DNA from: JANMMJ01 sp964543235 | Lineage (GTDB): Bacteria > Pseudomonadota > Alphaproteobacteria > Rhizobiales > Aestuariivirgaceae | DNA length: 46,277 nt | NCBI GenBank assembly: GCA_964543235.1 | Contig: CAZIXE010000028.1 | Span: 1 to 46,277 of the forward strand | Reading direction: 5' to 3' | Part shown: positions 31,856-39,763 of the stretch, piece by piece | Layout: the number at the start of each line of letters is the position of its first letter | Position numbering within the stretch: the first letter of the stretch is position 1 | Notes under the pieces: model-generated | The model's database searches: none | What the model saw: only the letters and a program-made list of their open reading frames with translations | Told to the model about the DNA's origin: nothing | Position numbers and translations under genes: made by a program

Positions 31856-33897
31856 GGCTGCGTCCGGGGCAGATCGCCCAGCGGCAGCGTGATCGTGAAG
31901 ATGCTGCCGCCGGCGGGATTGGGCTCATACCAGATGCTGCCGCCATGAGCCTCGACGATCGACTTGCACACGGCGAGGCCGAGGCCGGTCCCGGCCGGCT
32001 TCGAGGTCGTGAAGGGCGTGAACAGGCCGGCGCGCATCTCCTCGATCACGCCCGGCCCGGTGTCGGTGACCCTGATGCGGATCTGGCCATCGGCATCGAG
32101 AAGCGACTCGACGAGGACGCTGCCGCTGCCCGATTCGCTCATGGCGTCGATGCTGTTGCGCACCAGGTTCACCAGCACCTGCTGAATCTGGATGCGGTCG
32201 ACAAGGATTTCGGGGAGATTGGGCGCCAGTTCCATGCGGCCCGTAATACCGGTGTTGCGGGTGCCGACAAAGGCGAGGGCGCAGGCCTCCTCGATGATCC
32301 GGTTGACACTGGCGCGGGCCAGTTCGGGGGCGCGCTTGCGGGCAAAGTCCCTGACCCTGCGGATGATGTCGGCGGCGCGCCTTACCTGGGCCGAAGCCTT
32401 GGCGATGGTCTCGGCAGACTTCCGCGCTGCATCGCGGCTTCCGGTTTTCGCCAGCTGCTCGGCCACCTCCATGTAGGTGCCGGCCGCCGAGAGCGGCTGG
32501 TTCACCTCATGCGCAATCGTCGAGGAAATCTCGCCCAGGCTGGCCAGCCGCGTGGCGTGCATCAGTTCGCTCTGCAGCTCGTGGATGCGCTGGTCGGCGC
32601 CCTGCTTCTCGGTCAGATCGCGGATGAAGCCGGTATAGAACACACGGCCGCCGACATTGGCCTCGCCGATCGAGATCTCAATCGGGAAAGTGGTTCCGTC
32701 ATGGCGCTGGCCGGTGACGACGCGACCAATGCCGATGATGCGTTTCTCCCCCGTCTGTTCATAGCGGCGCAAGTAATCATCATGGCGGCTGGCGAGATAG
32801 GGCGGCATCAGCAGCTTGATGTTGCGGCCGATGATCTCGTGGGCCTGATAGCCGAACAGTTTCTCGGCCGCCGGGTTGAAGGCTTCGATGATGCCGGCGC
32901 GGTCGGTCACGACAATCGAATCCGGCGACGTGCGGAAGACGGCATCGAACTTCACCTCGCGTTCCTGCAGCATGTCCTGGGCAAGATTGCGCTCGCGGGT
33001 CTTGACCACAAGGAAATGCACGAAGACGCAGAGCAGGGAGAGCACGAAGAGCTGCCAGTTGAGGCCAATGGCGGCATCTTCAATGGTAGCCGCCTCGTGC
33101 AGGAGATGGTCGCTGATCTCGTATTGCGAGACCAGCACGGCCAGGAACAGCAGGGTCGCCGTTTCATAGGCCGGCCGCCGCAGCGCCGCCCAGACAAGCC
33201 ACGGCATCATGATGAAGGTAGTGGCGAGCGGCAGGGCGTCGAAACTCTCGGTGACATAGAGGGCAAGCGATGCCGAAAGGGCGATGCCGGCCAGGATCAG
33301 CGCCAGTTCGAGATTGAGGCTGACCCTGACGCCGCGGCTTGCCGCATCGGCCCAGCAGAGCATGGCCGGCGTAAGGCTCAGGGTGGCAAGCAACGGCGCA
33401 AGAAACCACTGCAGCGCCAACTGGTCGAAAGCGTGGCCTGCGACGAAACTGCCGAGGGCGGCGCTCAGGGTCGCCGATACGGCACTGCCGAAACCGGCGG
33501 CCCCGGCGAAGACGGCGAGGGCACGGGTGGTTTCGGTCGGAAGCCGGCGGCCTTCGATGGTCCAGTACAGCCAGGCGGCGATGCACACGCCGCTGGCGCG
33601 GATCAGAGTCTCGGCTGCGGCATAGGCCGGCTCGGCGCCGGCAATGAGCCGTTCGATCCACAGGCTTGCCGCGAACAGGCCCAGGAGCAGCATGCAGTCA
33701 CGGCGGTCGAGCAGGAGGAGGCTTCCCACCATGACCGCCTGCGGCAGCCAAACCACCATGAAGCCGGTTTCGCCGATGCGCAGGGCGGCGGAGGCGATCA
33801 ACGAGGCTGCGAACAGCATGGTGAGCGCGGCGATGCGGAGCCATCGCGTGCGGTCCTGGGTGGCGGCAGCCACGCCCTGTGTCAGGTCGGCCGGCAT
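31852..33897 (-). CDS. fixL: FixL-type haem-PAS oxygen-sensing histidine kinase with MASE1-like membrane domain
   Basis: This 681-residue kinase starts with about 300 residues of eight or so membrane segments of MASE1 type (TGFMVVWLPQAVMVGSLLL), longer than the short membrane region of rhizobial FixL. A PAS domain (about 312-430) carries His372 in SRHDDYLRRY and Arg392 in RIIGIGR, spaced 20 residues apart like haem ligand His200 and Arg220 of Bradyrhizobium FixL. The kinase part has the phospho-acceptor His463 (STIAHEVNQPL), the N box NLVRNSIDAM and the ATP lid DTGPGV...GTGLGLAVC. Haem-based oxygen sensing is therefore strongly suggested. It is co-transcribed with fixJ. Confidence 0.93.
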   Translation of the reverse strand: MPADLTQGVAAATQDRTRWLRIAALTMLFAASLIASAALRIGETGFMVVWLPQAVMVGSLLLLDRRDCMLLLGLFAASLWIERLIAGAEPAYAAAETLIRASGVCIAAWLYWTIEGRRLPTETTRALAVFAGAAGFGSAVSATLSAALGSFVAGHAFDQLALQWFLAPLLATLSLTPAMLCWADAASRGVRVSLNLELALILAGIALSASLALYVTESFDALPLATTFIMMPWLVWAALRRPAYETATLLFLAVLVSQYEISDHLLHEAATIEDAAIGLNWQLFVLSLLCVFVHFLVVKTRERNLAQDMLQEREVKFDAVFRTSPDSIVVTDRAGIIEAFNPAAEKLFGYQAHEIIGRNIKLLMPPYLASRHDDYLRRYEQTGEKRIIGIGRVVTGQRHDGTTFPIEISIGEANVGGRVFYTGFIRDLTEKQGADQRIHELQSELMHATRLASLGEISSTIAHEVNQPLSAAGTYMEVAEQLAKTGSRDAARKSAETIAKASAQVRRAADIIRRVRDFARKRAPELARASVNRIIEEACALAFVGTRNTGITGRMELAPNLPEILVDRIQIQQVLVNLVRNSIDAMSESGSGSVLVESLLDADGQIRIRVTDTGPGVIEEMRAGLFTPFTTSKPAGTGLGLAVCKSIVEAHGGSIWYEPNPAGGSIFTITLPLGDLPRTQP

Positions 33898-33941
33898 GGC
33901 GCCTTATTGTGCCGGCCTGCGCGCGTCGTCAACCCGAGGAT

Positions 33942-35486
33942 TCAGAGGAAGCGCCGGGCCAGGGCAAGGGTCGCTTCCTGGCTGCTGGAAGCGTCGATCG
34001 TCTGCCAGGTCACGCGGCCGGCGCCATGGCCGAGCTGGCGGGCGACGACCCGGGCGGTGGCATCGGAGGCATCGCCGGTCCGGGCCGTCACACGCGCGGC
34101 GAGAAGCCGCTCAGGCGCCGTGAGCCACAGGCCCTGGAACGGCACGCGGAGCCTGGCGGCGAGAGCCGCCACGGCGGCGCGCTCGTCCTCGCGGGCATGG
34201 ACGGCGTCGATGATCGCGGCATGCCCGGCCGCAAGAGCATGGCGCGCCTTGCGCAACAATATGTCATAGACCCTGGCGGTCACGTCCGGACCATAGGCGG
34301 CATCGTCGAGGCGCCGGGTCTCGGCGGCGCCCAGCAGGGACTTGCGCTCGAGATCGGAGCGCAGATGAACCGCGCCGGGCCTGGCGCCGATGCCGGGCGC
34401 TATCGCCGCCGCCAGCGTCGATTTGCCGGTCCCCGAGAAGCCGCCGACGGCGATCAGCCGGGGCGGCGGCGGCAAGGCACAGGCGAGCGCCAGTTCAAGG
34501 TAATCGGCAATGCTCTTGCGACATTGCGGGTCGGCCAAGGCGCCGCCGCGGTCGGCGGTGACGATGGCACGCACCGCGGCCCGGCAGCCCATGAACAGCG
34601 GCAGGGTCTTCAGGCCGAGGTAATCATCGGTGCAGGCCATGCTGTAGAGATAGCGGTTGAGCAGGAGATTGGCGGCCGAACCCTGACCCAGCTCCATCAG
34701 ATCCATGAGCAGGAAGGCGAGATCGTAAAGCCGGTCGATCGAGGCCATGGCGTCGTCGAACTCGATGGCGTCGAAAAGGACCGGCTTGCCGTCGATGAGC
34801 ACCAGATTGTTGAGATGGAGATCGCCGTGACAGTGTCTGACATGGCCATGCCGGGCACGATCGGCGAGGGCATGGCGGCTGCGCCGCATGGCGGCAGCCA
34901 GGGCAGCCGCCAGCCGTAACGCCGGTCCGGCGGGAAAGGCATCAGGGCGGGGCGGCAAGGTGGTCTCGACCTGGCGGACCACGCGGGCGATGAAGCCGTA
35001 ACCCGGATCGGGAAGCGGTGGCGCAGCGCGATGGGCGGCAGCTATGGTTGCGGCGAGGTCGTGGATCAGTTGGCGGGGAAGGGGTCCCTTGCGGGCTATG
35101 GCACTCAGCAGGTCATCCTGCGGAAAGCGCCACATGCGCACCACCCATTCGACGGGCTCGCCCGGCCCGTCCAGCGCCAGTTGACCGTTGCGCGCCCGGG
35201 TTACGGGAACGACATCGCGATAGATCTGCGGGGCCTGCGGCCGGTTGAGCTCCAGTTCATGGAGGCAGGCCCGGTGGCGGCGTTCGAGTGTGGAAAAGTC
35301 GAAGTAGGGCAGTTTCACCGCTTTCTTGATCTTCAGCGCTTCTTTGCCGGCGAGGAACACCATGGCGCCATGGGTCTCGTGGCGTTCGACGGCGGGCCGC
35401 TCCCGCCCGTAGGTCGCCGGAGAGGAGAGGAAATTCACCACCTCGTCCTGGCCGCCGGCGGCGCTCTGCGGTTCAGACATCATCAT
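33942..35486 (-). CDS. Aminoglycoside-phosphotransferase-like / P-loop kinase fusion protein
   Basis: This protein of about 514 residues joins two kinase-like domains. Residues 20-320 resemble aminoglycoside phosphotransferases: Lys in GKEALKIKKAV, catalytic His220-Gly-Asp222 (HGDLHLNNL) and metal-binding Asp in FDAIEFDD. Residues 335-514 form a P-loop kinase with Walker A GGFSGTGKST (Lys355), LRSDLERK and AIIDAVHAREDER. The family (COG2187 plus COG0645) has no firm substrate; antibiotic phosphorylation is not implied. The start could be GTG at 35495 or one of three successive ATGs (35486 to 35480). It ends 44 nt before fixL on the same strand and may head that operon. A FixK-type box lies just upstream. 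Confidence 0.85.
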   Translation of the reverse strand: MMMSEPQSAAGGQDEVVNFLSSPATYGRERPAVERHETHGAMVFLAGKEALKIKKAVKLPYFDFSTLERRHRACLHELELNRPQAPQIYRDVVPVTRARNGQLALDGPGEPVEWVVRMWRFPQDDLLSAIARKGPLPRQLIHDLAATIAAAHRAAPPLPDPGYGFIARVVRQVETTLPPRPDAFPAGPALRLAAALAAAMRRSRHALADRARHGHVRHCHGDLHLNNLVLIDGKPVLFDAIEFDDAMASIDRLYDLAFLLMDLMELGQGSAANLLLNRYLYSMACTDDYLGLKTLPLFMGCRAAVRAIVTADRGGALADPQCRKSIADYLELALACALPPPPRLIAVGGFSGTGKSTLAAAIAPGIGARPGAVHLRSDLERKSLLGAAETRRLDDAAYGPDVTARVYDILLRKARHALAAGHAAIIDAVHAREDERAAVAALAARLRVPFQGLWLTAPERLLAARVTARTGDASDATARVVARQLGHGAGRVTWQTIDASSSQEATLALARRFL

Positions 35487-35522
35487 CGCCGGCACTGTCC
35501 CGGTTGCGGCCCATGCCTAACA

Positions 35523-35536
35523 TTGATCTCCGTCAA
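35523..35536 (+). promoter_or_regulatory. FNR/FixK box upstream of cytochrome c gene
   Basis: TTGATCTCCGTCAA matches the TTGAT-N4-ATCAA consensus except for one base (G for A). Its centre at 35529.5 would place a class II start near 35571, 25 nt before the cytochrome c ATG, a good fit. In the other direction the same geometry gives a start near 35488, almost at the kinase-fusion ATG, which would need a nearly leaderless mRNA. Confidence 0.7.
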
Positions 35537-35595
35537 GGCCGGCCCGCCAGCGGCGGCCCATTGCTCGAAGCAGCAAGCTCGAGAGGTGAGCCGAT

Positions 35596-35919
35596 ATGAA
35601 CCGGATGCATGTTATCGCCGCGCTGGTGGCCGCGGCACCACAGGTTGCGGCGGTCCAGGCGGCGGATCTCGCGGCGGGACAGGCGATTGCCGAAGCCTAT
35701 TGCGCGCGCTGCCACGCCATCGGTCGCGAAGGCGCCAGCCCGTTCCCGCCGGCGCCGCCATTCCGGCTCATCCCGGAGCGCTATGATCCGCAGGACCTGG
35801 CGGAGGCGCTGGCCGAGGGCATGGTGGTCGGCCACGATGCGATGCCGGAATTTGAACTGCCGCCCGAGAGGATCAGCCATCTCCTCGCCTATATTGCCAG
35901 CCTGAAGTCCAGAAACTAG
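35596..35919 (+). CDS. Small periplasmic c-type cytochrome
   Basis: This 107-residue protein has a signal peptide (cut near AVQA-AD) and one haem c site, Cys36-Ala-Arg-Cys39-His40. Met83 in DAMPEF is the likely second axial ligand. It ends ISHLLAYIASLKS, the usual C-terminal helix of class I cytochromes c. It probably shuttles electrons in the periplasm, perhaps to the cbb3 oxidase encoded nearby. A FixK-type box lies 60 nt upstream, and a tandem Usp gene follows after 39 nt. Confidence 0.88.
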   Translation: MNRMHVIAALVAAAPQVAAVQAADLAAGQAIAEAYCARCHAIGREGASPFPPAPPFRLIPERYDPQDLAEALAEGMVVGHDAMPEFELPPERISHLLAYIASLKSRN

Positions 35920-35958
35920 CCTTGTCCCACCGGCCAAGCCCGAAACCGCGAGCTCCCC

Positions 35959-36801
35959 ATGTCCTACAAGACCATTCTCGTTTCCCTCAACGACGTCGCG
36001 CGAGCGGACCGGCTCACCGCTGTCGCCAGCGCCCTGGCGGTGAAGACCGATGCTCATGTCATCGGCCACTATGTCATTCCTGCCGTCATGGTCTATCCGG
36101 AGGTAGGCATGGCCCTGGTGCCATCGGTGTTCGAGGGTTACCGCAACTATTTCATGGAACGCGAGGCCGAAGTCCGCGGCAAATTCGAATCGCGGATCAA
36201 GGCAGACGGAGTCCGCGGGGAGTGGCGCACGGTCGATTCACCCTATCCCGACATCGCATCGAGCCTGGTTGATCATGGCCGCAATGCCGATCTCATCGTG
36301 GTGAGCCAGATCAAGTTGGGCAGCGATACCAACATCGAACTCGACCTGGTGGCCAGGGTGCTGATGGAGTCCGGCCGCCCGGTCCTCATCGTGCCGCAGA
36401 CCTGGAAAGGCGAGGCGCCAGGGTCGGTCATCGTGGCCGGCTTCAACGGCACCAAGGAAGCGGCCCGCAATCTGTTCGACGCGGTGCCGCTCATGCAGGG
36501 AGCGCGGGAAGTCAGGCTGGTGTGGGTCGATCCCTACAAGCAGCGGCTCGAAGCGGGGGAAGTGCCCGGCGCGGAGGCGGCCGCAGCGCTCGCCCGCCAC
36601 GGCATAACGGCGGTGGCCGAACCGATGCTCACCGATGGACGCAATGGCGGCGAGGCGCTGCTGATGCGCGCCCATGATCTCGGCGCCGACCTCGTCACCA
36701 TGGGTGCCTATGCGCATTCGCGGATGCAGCAGTACATTTTCGGCGGGGCCACCCGGCATGTGCTGGAACACATGCAGGTGCCGGTGCTGATGTCACACTG
36801 A
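35959..36801 (+). CDS. Tandem universal stress protein (two UspA domains)
   Basis: This 280-residue protein has two UspA folds in a row: the first opens YKTILVSLNDVARADRLTAVAS, and the second opens GSVIVAGFNGTKEAARNLFDAV near residue 155. The second domain ends with GADLVTMGAYAHSRMQQYIFGGATRHVLEH, the ATP-binding G-x2-G-x9-G region in modified form. Tandem Usps commonly belong to low-oxygen and stress regulons. It follows the cytochrome c gene and converges with ccoS (15-nt gap), so it probably shares the FixK-type promoter at 35523. Confidence 0.9.
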   Translation: MSYKTILVSLNDVARADRLTAVASALAVKTDAHVIGHYVIPAVMVYPEVGMALVPSVFEGYRNYFMEREAEVRGKFESRIKADGVRGEWRTVDSPYPDIASSLVDHGRNADLIVVSQIKLGSDTNIELDLVARVLMESGRPVLIVPQTWKGEAPGSVIVAGFNGTKEAARNLFDAVPLMQGAREVRLVWVDPYKQRLEAGEVPGAEAAAALARHGITAVAEPMLTDGRNGGEALLMRAHDLGADLVTMGAYAHSRMQQYIFGGATRHVLEHMQVPVLMSH

Positions 36802-36816
36802 GCTTTGCCTGGACAT

Positions 36817-36987
36817 TCAGCGGTTGCCGGGCTTTGCCGACGGGCGATCGTCATCGTCGAAGAGGATGCGGTTGGCCGCGCCGTCAAGATCATCATACTG
36901 GCGGCTGTTCAGGCTCCAGATGAAGGCGGCAAGGCCGGCCCCGCCGAGCAGCAGCGCCACGGGAATGAGATAGACGAGAACATTCAT
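36817..36987 (-). CDS. ccoS: cbb3-type cytochrome oxidase assembly protein CcoS
   Basis: This 56-residue protein starts MNVLVYLIPVALLLGGAGLA, a single N-terminal membrane segment. It continues with the family motif FIWSLNSRQYDDLDGAANRILFDDD. CcoS is needed to insert haem and copper into CcoN. The ATG at 36987 overlaps the ccoI stop by ATGA, so it is the last gene of the ccoNOQPGHIS transcript. Confidence 0.93.
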   Translation of the reverse strand: MNVLVYLIPVALLLGGAGLAAFIWSLNSRQYDDLDGAANRILFDDDDRPSAKPGNR

Positions 36988-39266
36988 GCGGCCCGCCTTT
37001 CCGGCACCGCCGGTGCCGCGGTGGAAATGGTTCCATGTCTGGCGCCCGGCGCGTTCATCGGGAGCAGGCCCAGGCGCAGGGCATTGGCTATGACGATCAG
37101 GGAAGATGTCGACATGGCAATGGCGGCGATCAATGGTGATGCCATGCCGAGCATGGCGATGGGCACCGCAAGGATGTTGTAGCCGACAGCCAGTCCAAAG
37201 TTCTGCAGGGAGAGCTGCTGGGCGCGGGCGGCGATCGCCAGCGCGGCCGCCACGGGCGCAAGGCCGTCACCGAAGAACACAGTGTCAGCAGCGGTCCGGC
37301 CGATATCGGTCGCGGAGGACGGCGCCATGGATGTATAGCCGGCGGCAAGGGCGGGAGCATCGTTGAGACCGTCGCCCACCATCAGCACCCTGCGGCCATG
37401 GCGGGCAAGGTCTTCGAGGCAGGCGAGCTTGGCCTGCGGCGTCATCTCGGCCTGCCAGGTGGTGATGCCAAGGGCCTCGGCCGCATGGCGGACGGCGGCG
37501 GCGCGGTCGCCCGACAGGATGCGCACCTCAAGGCCCCTGTTTCCGAGATCTTCAATTACTGCAGCGGCGTCGGGGCGCAGTTCGTCTTCGAATGTGAATG
37601 TTACCGGCGCGCGCGATCCAGCCACCAGAACGAGTTCCAGAAGGGCATCGTGGCTTGCCCCGGGTGCGCCGCACCATTGGCGCGAGCCGAGCCGCAGTTC
37701 CTGGCCGTTGCAGGTGCCGGACAATCCTTTGCCGGGATGTTCCTGCACGTTCCGAACGTCGGCCGGCGGGACGTTGCGCTGGCGCGCCGCGGCACAGATC
37801 GCCCGCGACAGCGGATGACGGCTAGCCCTGGCGAGGCCGGCGGCGAGCGCCAGGGTGTCGGTCGATACCGCGGCCGGGCCGGCGAGGCGCGGCCGGCCGA
37901 GCGTAAGGGTGCCGGTCTTGTCAAAGATAACGGTGTCGACGGCCGAGAGCTTTTCGAGCGCTGCGCCGTCCTTGATCATGGCCCCGTTGCGGAACAGCAC
38001 GCCACTTGCCACCACATGCACGGCCGGCACGGCGAGACCGAGCGCGCAGGGGCAGGTGATGATCAGCACGGCCGTGGCGACCATCAGAGAGGTGTGCCAG
38101 TCGCCCCCCGTCCACCACAGCCAGCCGATGAGGGTTGCGGCAGCGATGATGTGGACGGCAGGCGAATAAACGCGGGCCAGCCGGTCGGCAATCCGTATAT
38201 AGTTGGAGCGGCCCTGTTCGGCGGTGCTCATGAGACGCACGATTTCCGAGAGGAACGTGTCGTTACCGGCGGCGGTGATCGCCACCTGCACGGGGGCGGT
38301 GAGATTGAGCATGCCGGCGTGAACCATGGCGCCGGGTGCGATCGGCTCGGGGAGCGTCTCGCCGGTGAGCAGCGAACGGTCGGCTTCGCTCTTGCCTGAA
38401 GTCACGGTGCCGTCGGCGGCAAAGCGCTCGCCGGCTGCCACCAGCATTCTCATGCCGGGCCGCAGGGCTGACACGGCCAGCGTGCGGGTTTCGCCATTGT
38501 CGTCGAGCACGGTGGCCTGGGTCGCCGTCAGCGACAGCAGTTGCGAGACCGCGGAGCGGGCCCGGCTGCGCATGAGATGGTCGAGGTAGCGGCCGGTGAG
38601 CAGGAAGAACAGCAGGGTGACCGAGGCATCGAAATAGGCATGGGCGCCGTGATGGAAGGTCTCGTACAGGCTCATCAGCGCGGCGAGGCAGACGCCAAGG
38701 GTTATCGGCACATCCATGTTCATGCGGCCGGAAATGACCGCCCGGAGCGCGCTCCGGAAGAAGGGCTGGCCGGCATAGACCACGGTCGGCAGGGCAATGG
38801 CCGCCGAGATCCAGTGGAACAGGTCGCGGGTTGCGGCTTCGGCGCCGGACCAGACCGAAACCGACAGGAGCATGATGTTGGCGGCCGCGAAGCCGGAGAC
38901 GGCCACAGCCTTGAGCAGCATCCGGCTCTGAATGGCATCATCGGTCATGCCCGACAGGAGCGGGTCGAAGGGGCGCGCCAGGAAGCCGAGTTCCTGCATG
39001 GCGGTCATGATGCCGGCCGGCTCGAATGCCGCGTCCTGCCATGAGGCCGTGACCCGGCGCGCCGTGTAGTTGACACGGGCCCGCACGATTCCCGGGATCG
39101 CTTCGAGGCGCCTTTCGATCTCGCGGATATGGGCCGGCTCGGAAATCCCCGGCACGATCAGCTCGAGGCTGCGCAGGCCCGAGCGCTCTTCCGTCACCCA
39201 TGGCTTCAGATCGCCGGAGAAGGCGGTGGTGGCGTCGCAGGCGAGATCGGTCGGACAGCAGGCCAT
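36984..39266 (-). CDS. ccoI: Copper-translocating P-type ATPase CcoI/FixI
   Basis: This 760-residue P1B-type ATPase supplies copper for cbb3 oxidase assembly. The N-terminus carries a Cys-Cys pair (MACCPTDLAC) and a heavy-metal-associated fold without the usual CxxC. The membrane copper site CPC (ITCPCALGLAVP) is near residue 404. The phosphorylation site DKTGTLT is near 448, a HPLSRAI motif follows, and the hinge GDGLNDAPAL lies near 632. The ATG at 39266 lies 5 nt after the ccoH stop; the frame is open 27 codons upstream, into ccoH. Length is normal for FixI. Confidence 0.95.
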   Translation of the reverse strand: MACCPTDLACDATTAFSGDLKPWVTEERSGLRSLELIVPGISEPAHIREIERRLEAIPGIVRARVNYTARRVTASWQDAAFEPAGIMTAMQELGFLARPFDPLLSGMTDDAIQSRMLLKAVAVSGFAAANIMLLSVSVWSGAEAATRDLFHWISAAIALPTVVYAGQPFFRSALRAVISGRMNMDVPITLGVCLAALMSLYETFHHGAHAYFDASVTLLFFLLTGRYLDHLMRSRARSAVSQLLSLTATQATVLDDNGETRTLAVSALRPGMRMLVAAGERFAADGTVTSGKSEADRSLLTGETLPEPIAPGAMVHAGMLNLTAPVQVAITAAGNDTFLSEIVRLMSTAEQGRSNYIRIADRLARVYSPAVHIIAAATLIGWLWWTGGDWHTSLMVATAVLIITCPCALGLAVPAVHVVASGVLFRNGAMIKDGAALEKLSAVDTVIFDKTGTLTLGRPRLAGPAAVSTDTLALAAGLARASRHPLSRAICAAARQRNVPPADVRNVQEHPGKGLSGTCNGQELRLGSRQWCGAPGASHDALLELVLVAGSRAPVTFTFEDELRPDAAAVIEDLGNRGLEVRILSGDRAAAVRHAAEALGITTWQAEMTPQAKLACLEDLARHGRRVLMVGDGLNDAPALAAGYTSMAPSSATDIGRTAADTVFFGDGLAPVAAALAIAARAQQLSLQNFGLAVGYNILAVPIAMLGMASPLIAAIAMSTSSLIVIANALRLGLLPMNAPGARHGTISTAAPAVPERRAA

Positions 39267-39271
39267 GACGA

Positions 39272-39763
39272 TCAGCGCACCGTCAGGCGCTCGATGAAGC
39301 GCACGGCCGGGCCCCGCTGGCGCTCGGCAGTGATATCGGCCGTCCACAGGCCGGCAGCGATCGCCACGGCGGCCTCGTAGCGGCCATCACCCACTTCGCC
39401 CAGGACCAGCTGCAGGTCTTCGGCCTCGGTTGCCGGACGCTGCAGCCTGACCGTCAGGTGAAGGCCGGTCAGCGGCTCGCCCTTGCCATCCGTCATGGTG
39501 ACGCGCAGGCGATCGCGAGCGAGTTCCGCCATGCTCCGCCAGCCCAGGGCATGCTGTTGGCGGGCAATGCGCAGGTCCCTGTCAAAACTCTGGCTGGCGA
39601 CATAGCTGTTGGGCACCACGAGACCCGGCCAGCTTGCCCTGGCGAAATAGGCCATGGTCAGGTTGACGGCGATCACCACCGCAAAGAAGCTCACCAGGAT
39701 CGCCAGCATGTGCCAGCCGGTGAAACGGAACTCCTCGCGCGGCGCGCTGCGGTTGCTGATCAT
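39272..39763 (-). CDS. ccoH: cbb3 oxidase assembly protein CcoH/FixH
   Basis: This 163-residue protein has one membrane segment (HMLAILVSFFAVVIAVNLTMAYF, about residues 18-40) followed by a periplasmic domain with the FixH text GLVVPNSYVASQSFDRDL and a C-terminal sheet (VRLQRPA, DGRYEAAVAIAAGLW). CcoH joins the oxidase early in assembly. Its ATG overlaps the ccoG stop (ATGA), and ccoI follows after 5 nt. Confidence 0.93.
   Translation of the reverse strand: MISNRSAPREEFRFTGWHMLAILVSFFAVVIAVNLTMAYFARASWPGLVVPNSYVASQSFDRDLRIARQQHALGWRSMAELARDRLRVTMTDGKGEPLTGLHLTVRLQRPATEAEDLQLVLGEVGDGRYEAAVAIAAGLWTADITAERQRGPAVRFIERLTVR

Noticed and set aside
31945..34269. 774-codon open frame antisense to fixL
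   Set aside because: Same GC-driven shadow effect. The minus-strand reading gives a complete FixL with all kinase motifs, while the plus-strand reading shows no recognisable sequence.
33942..35486. Aminoglycoside resistance gene
   Set aside because: The HGD motif is shared by many small-molecule kinases. The fusion to a P-loop kinase and the place next to fixLJ argue against an antibiotic role.
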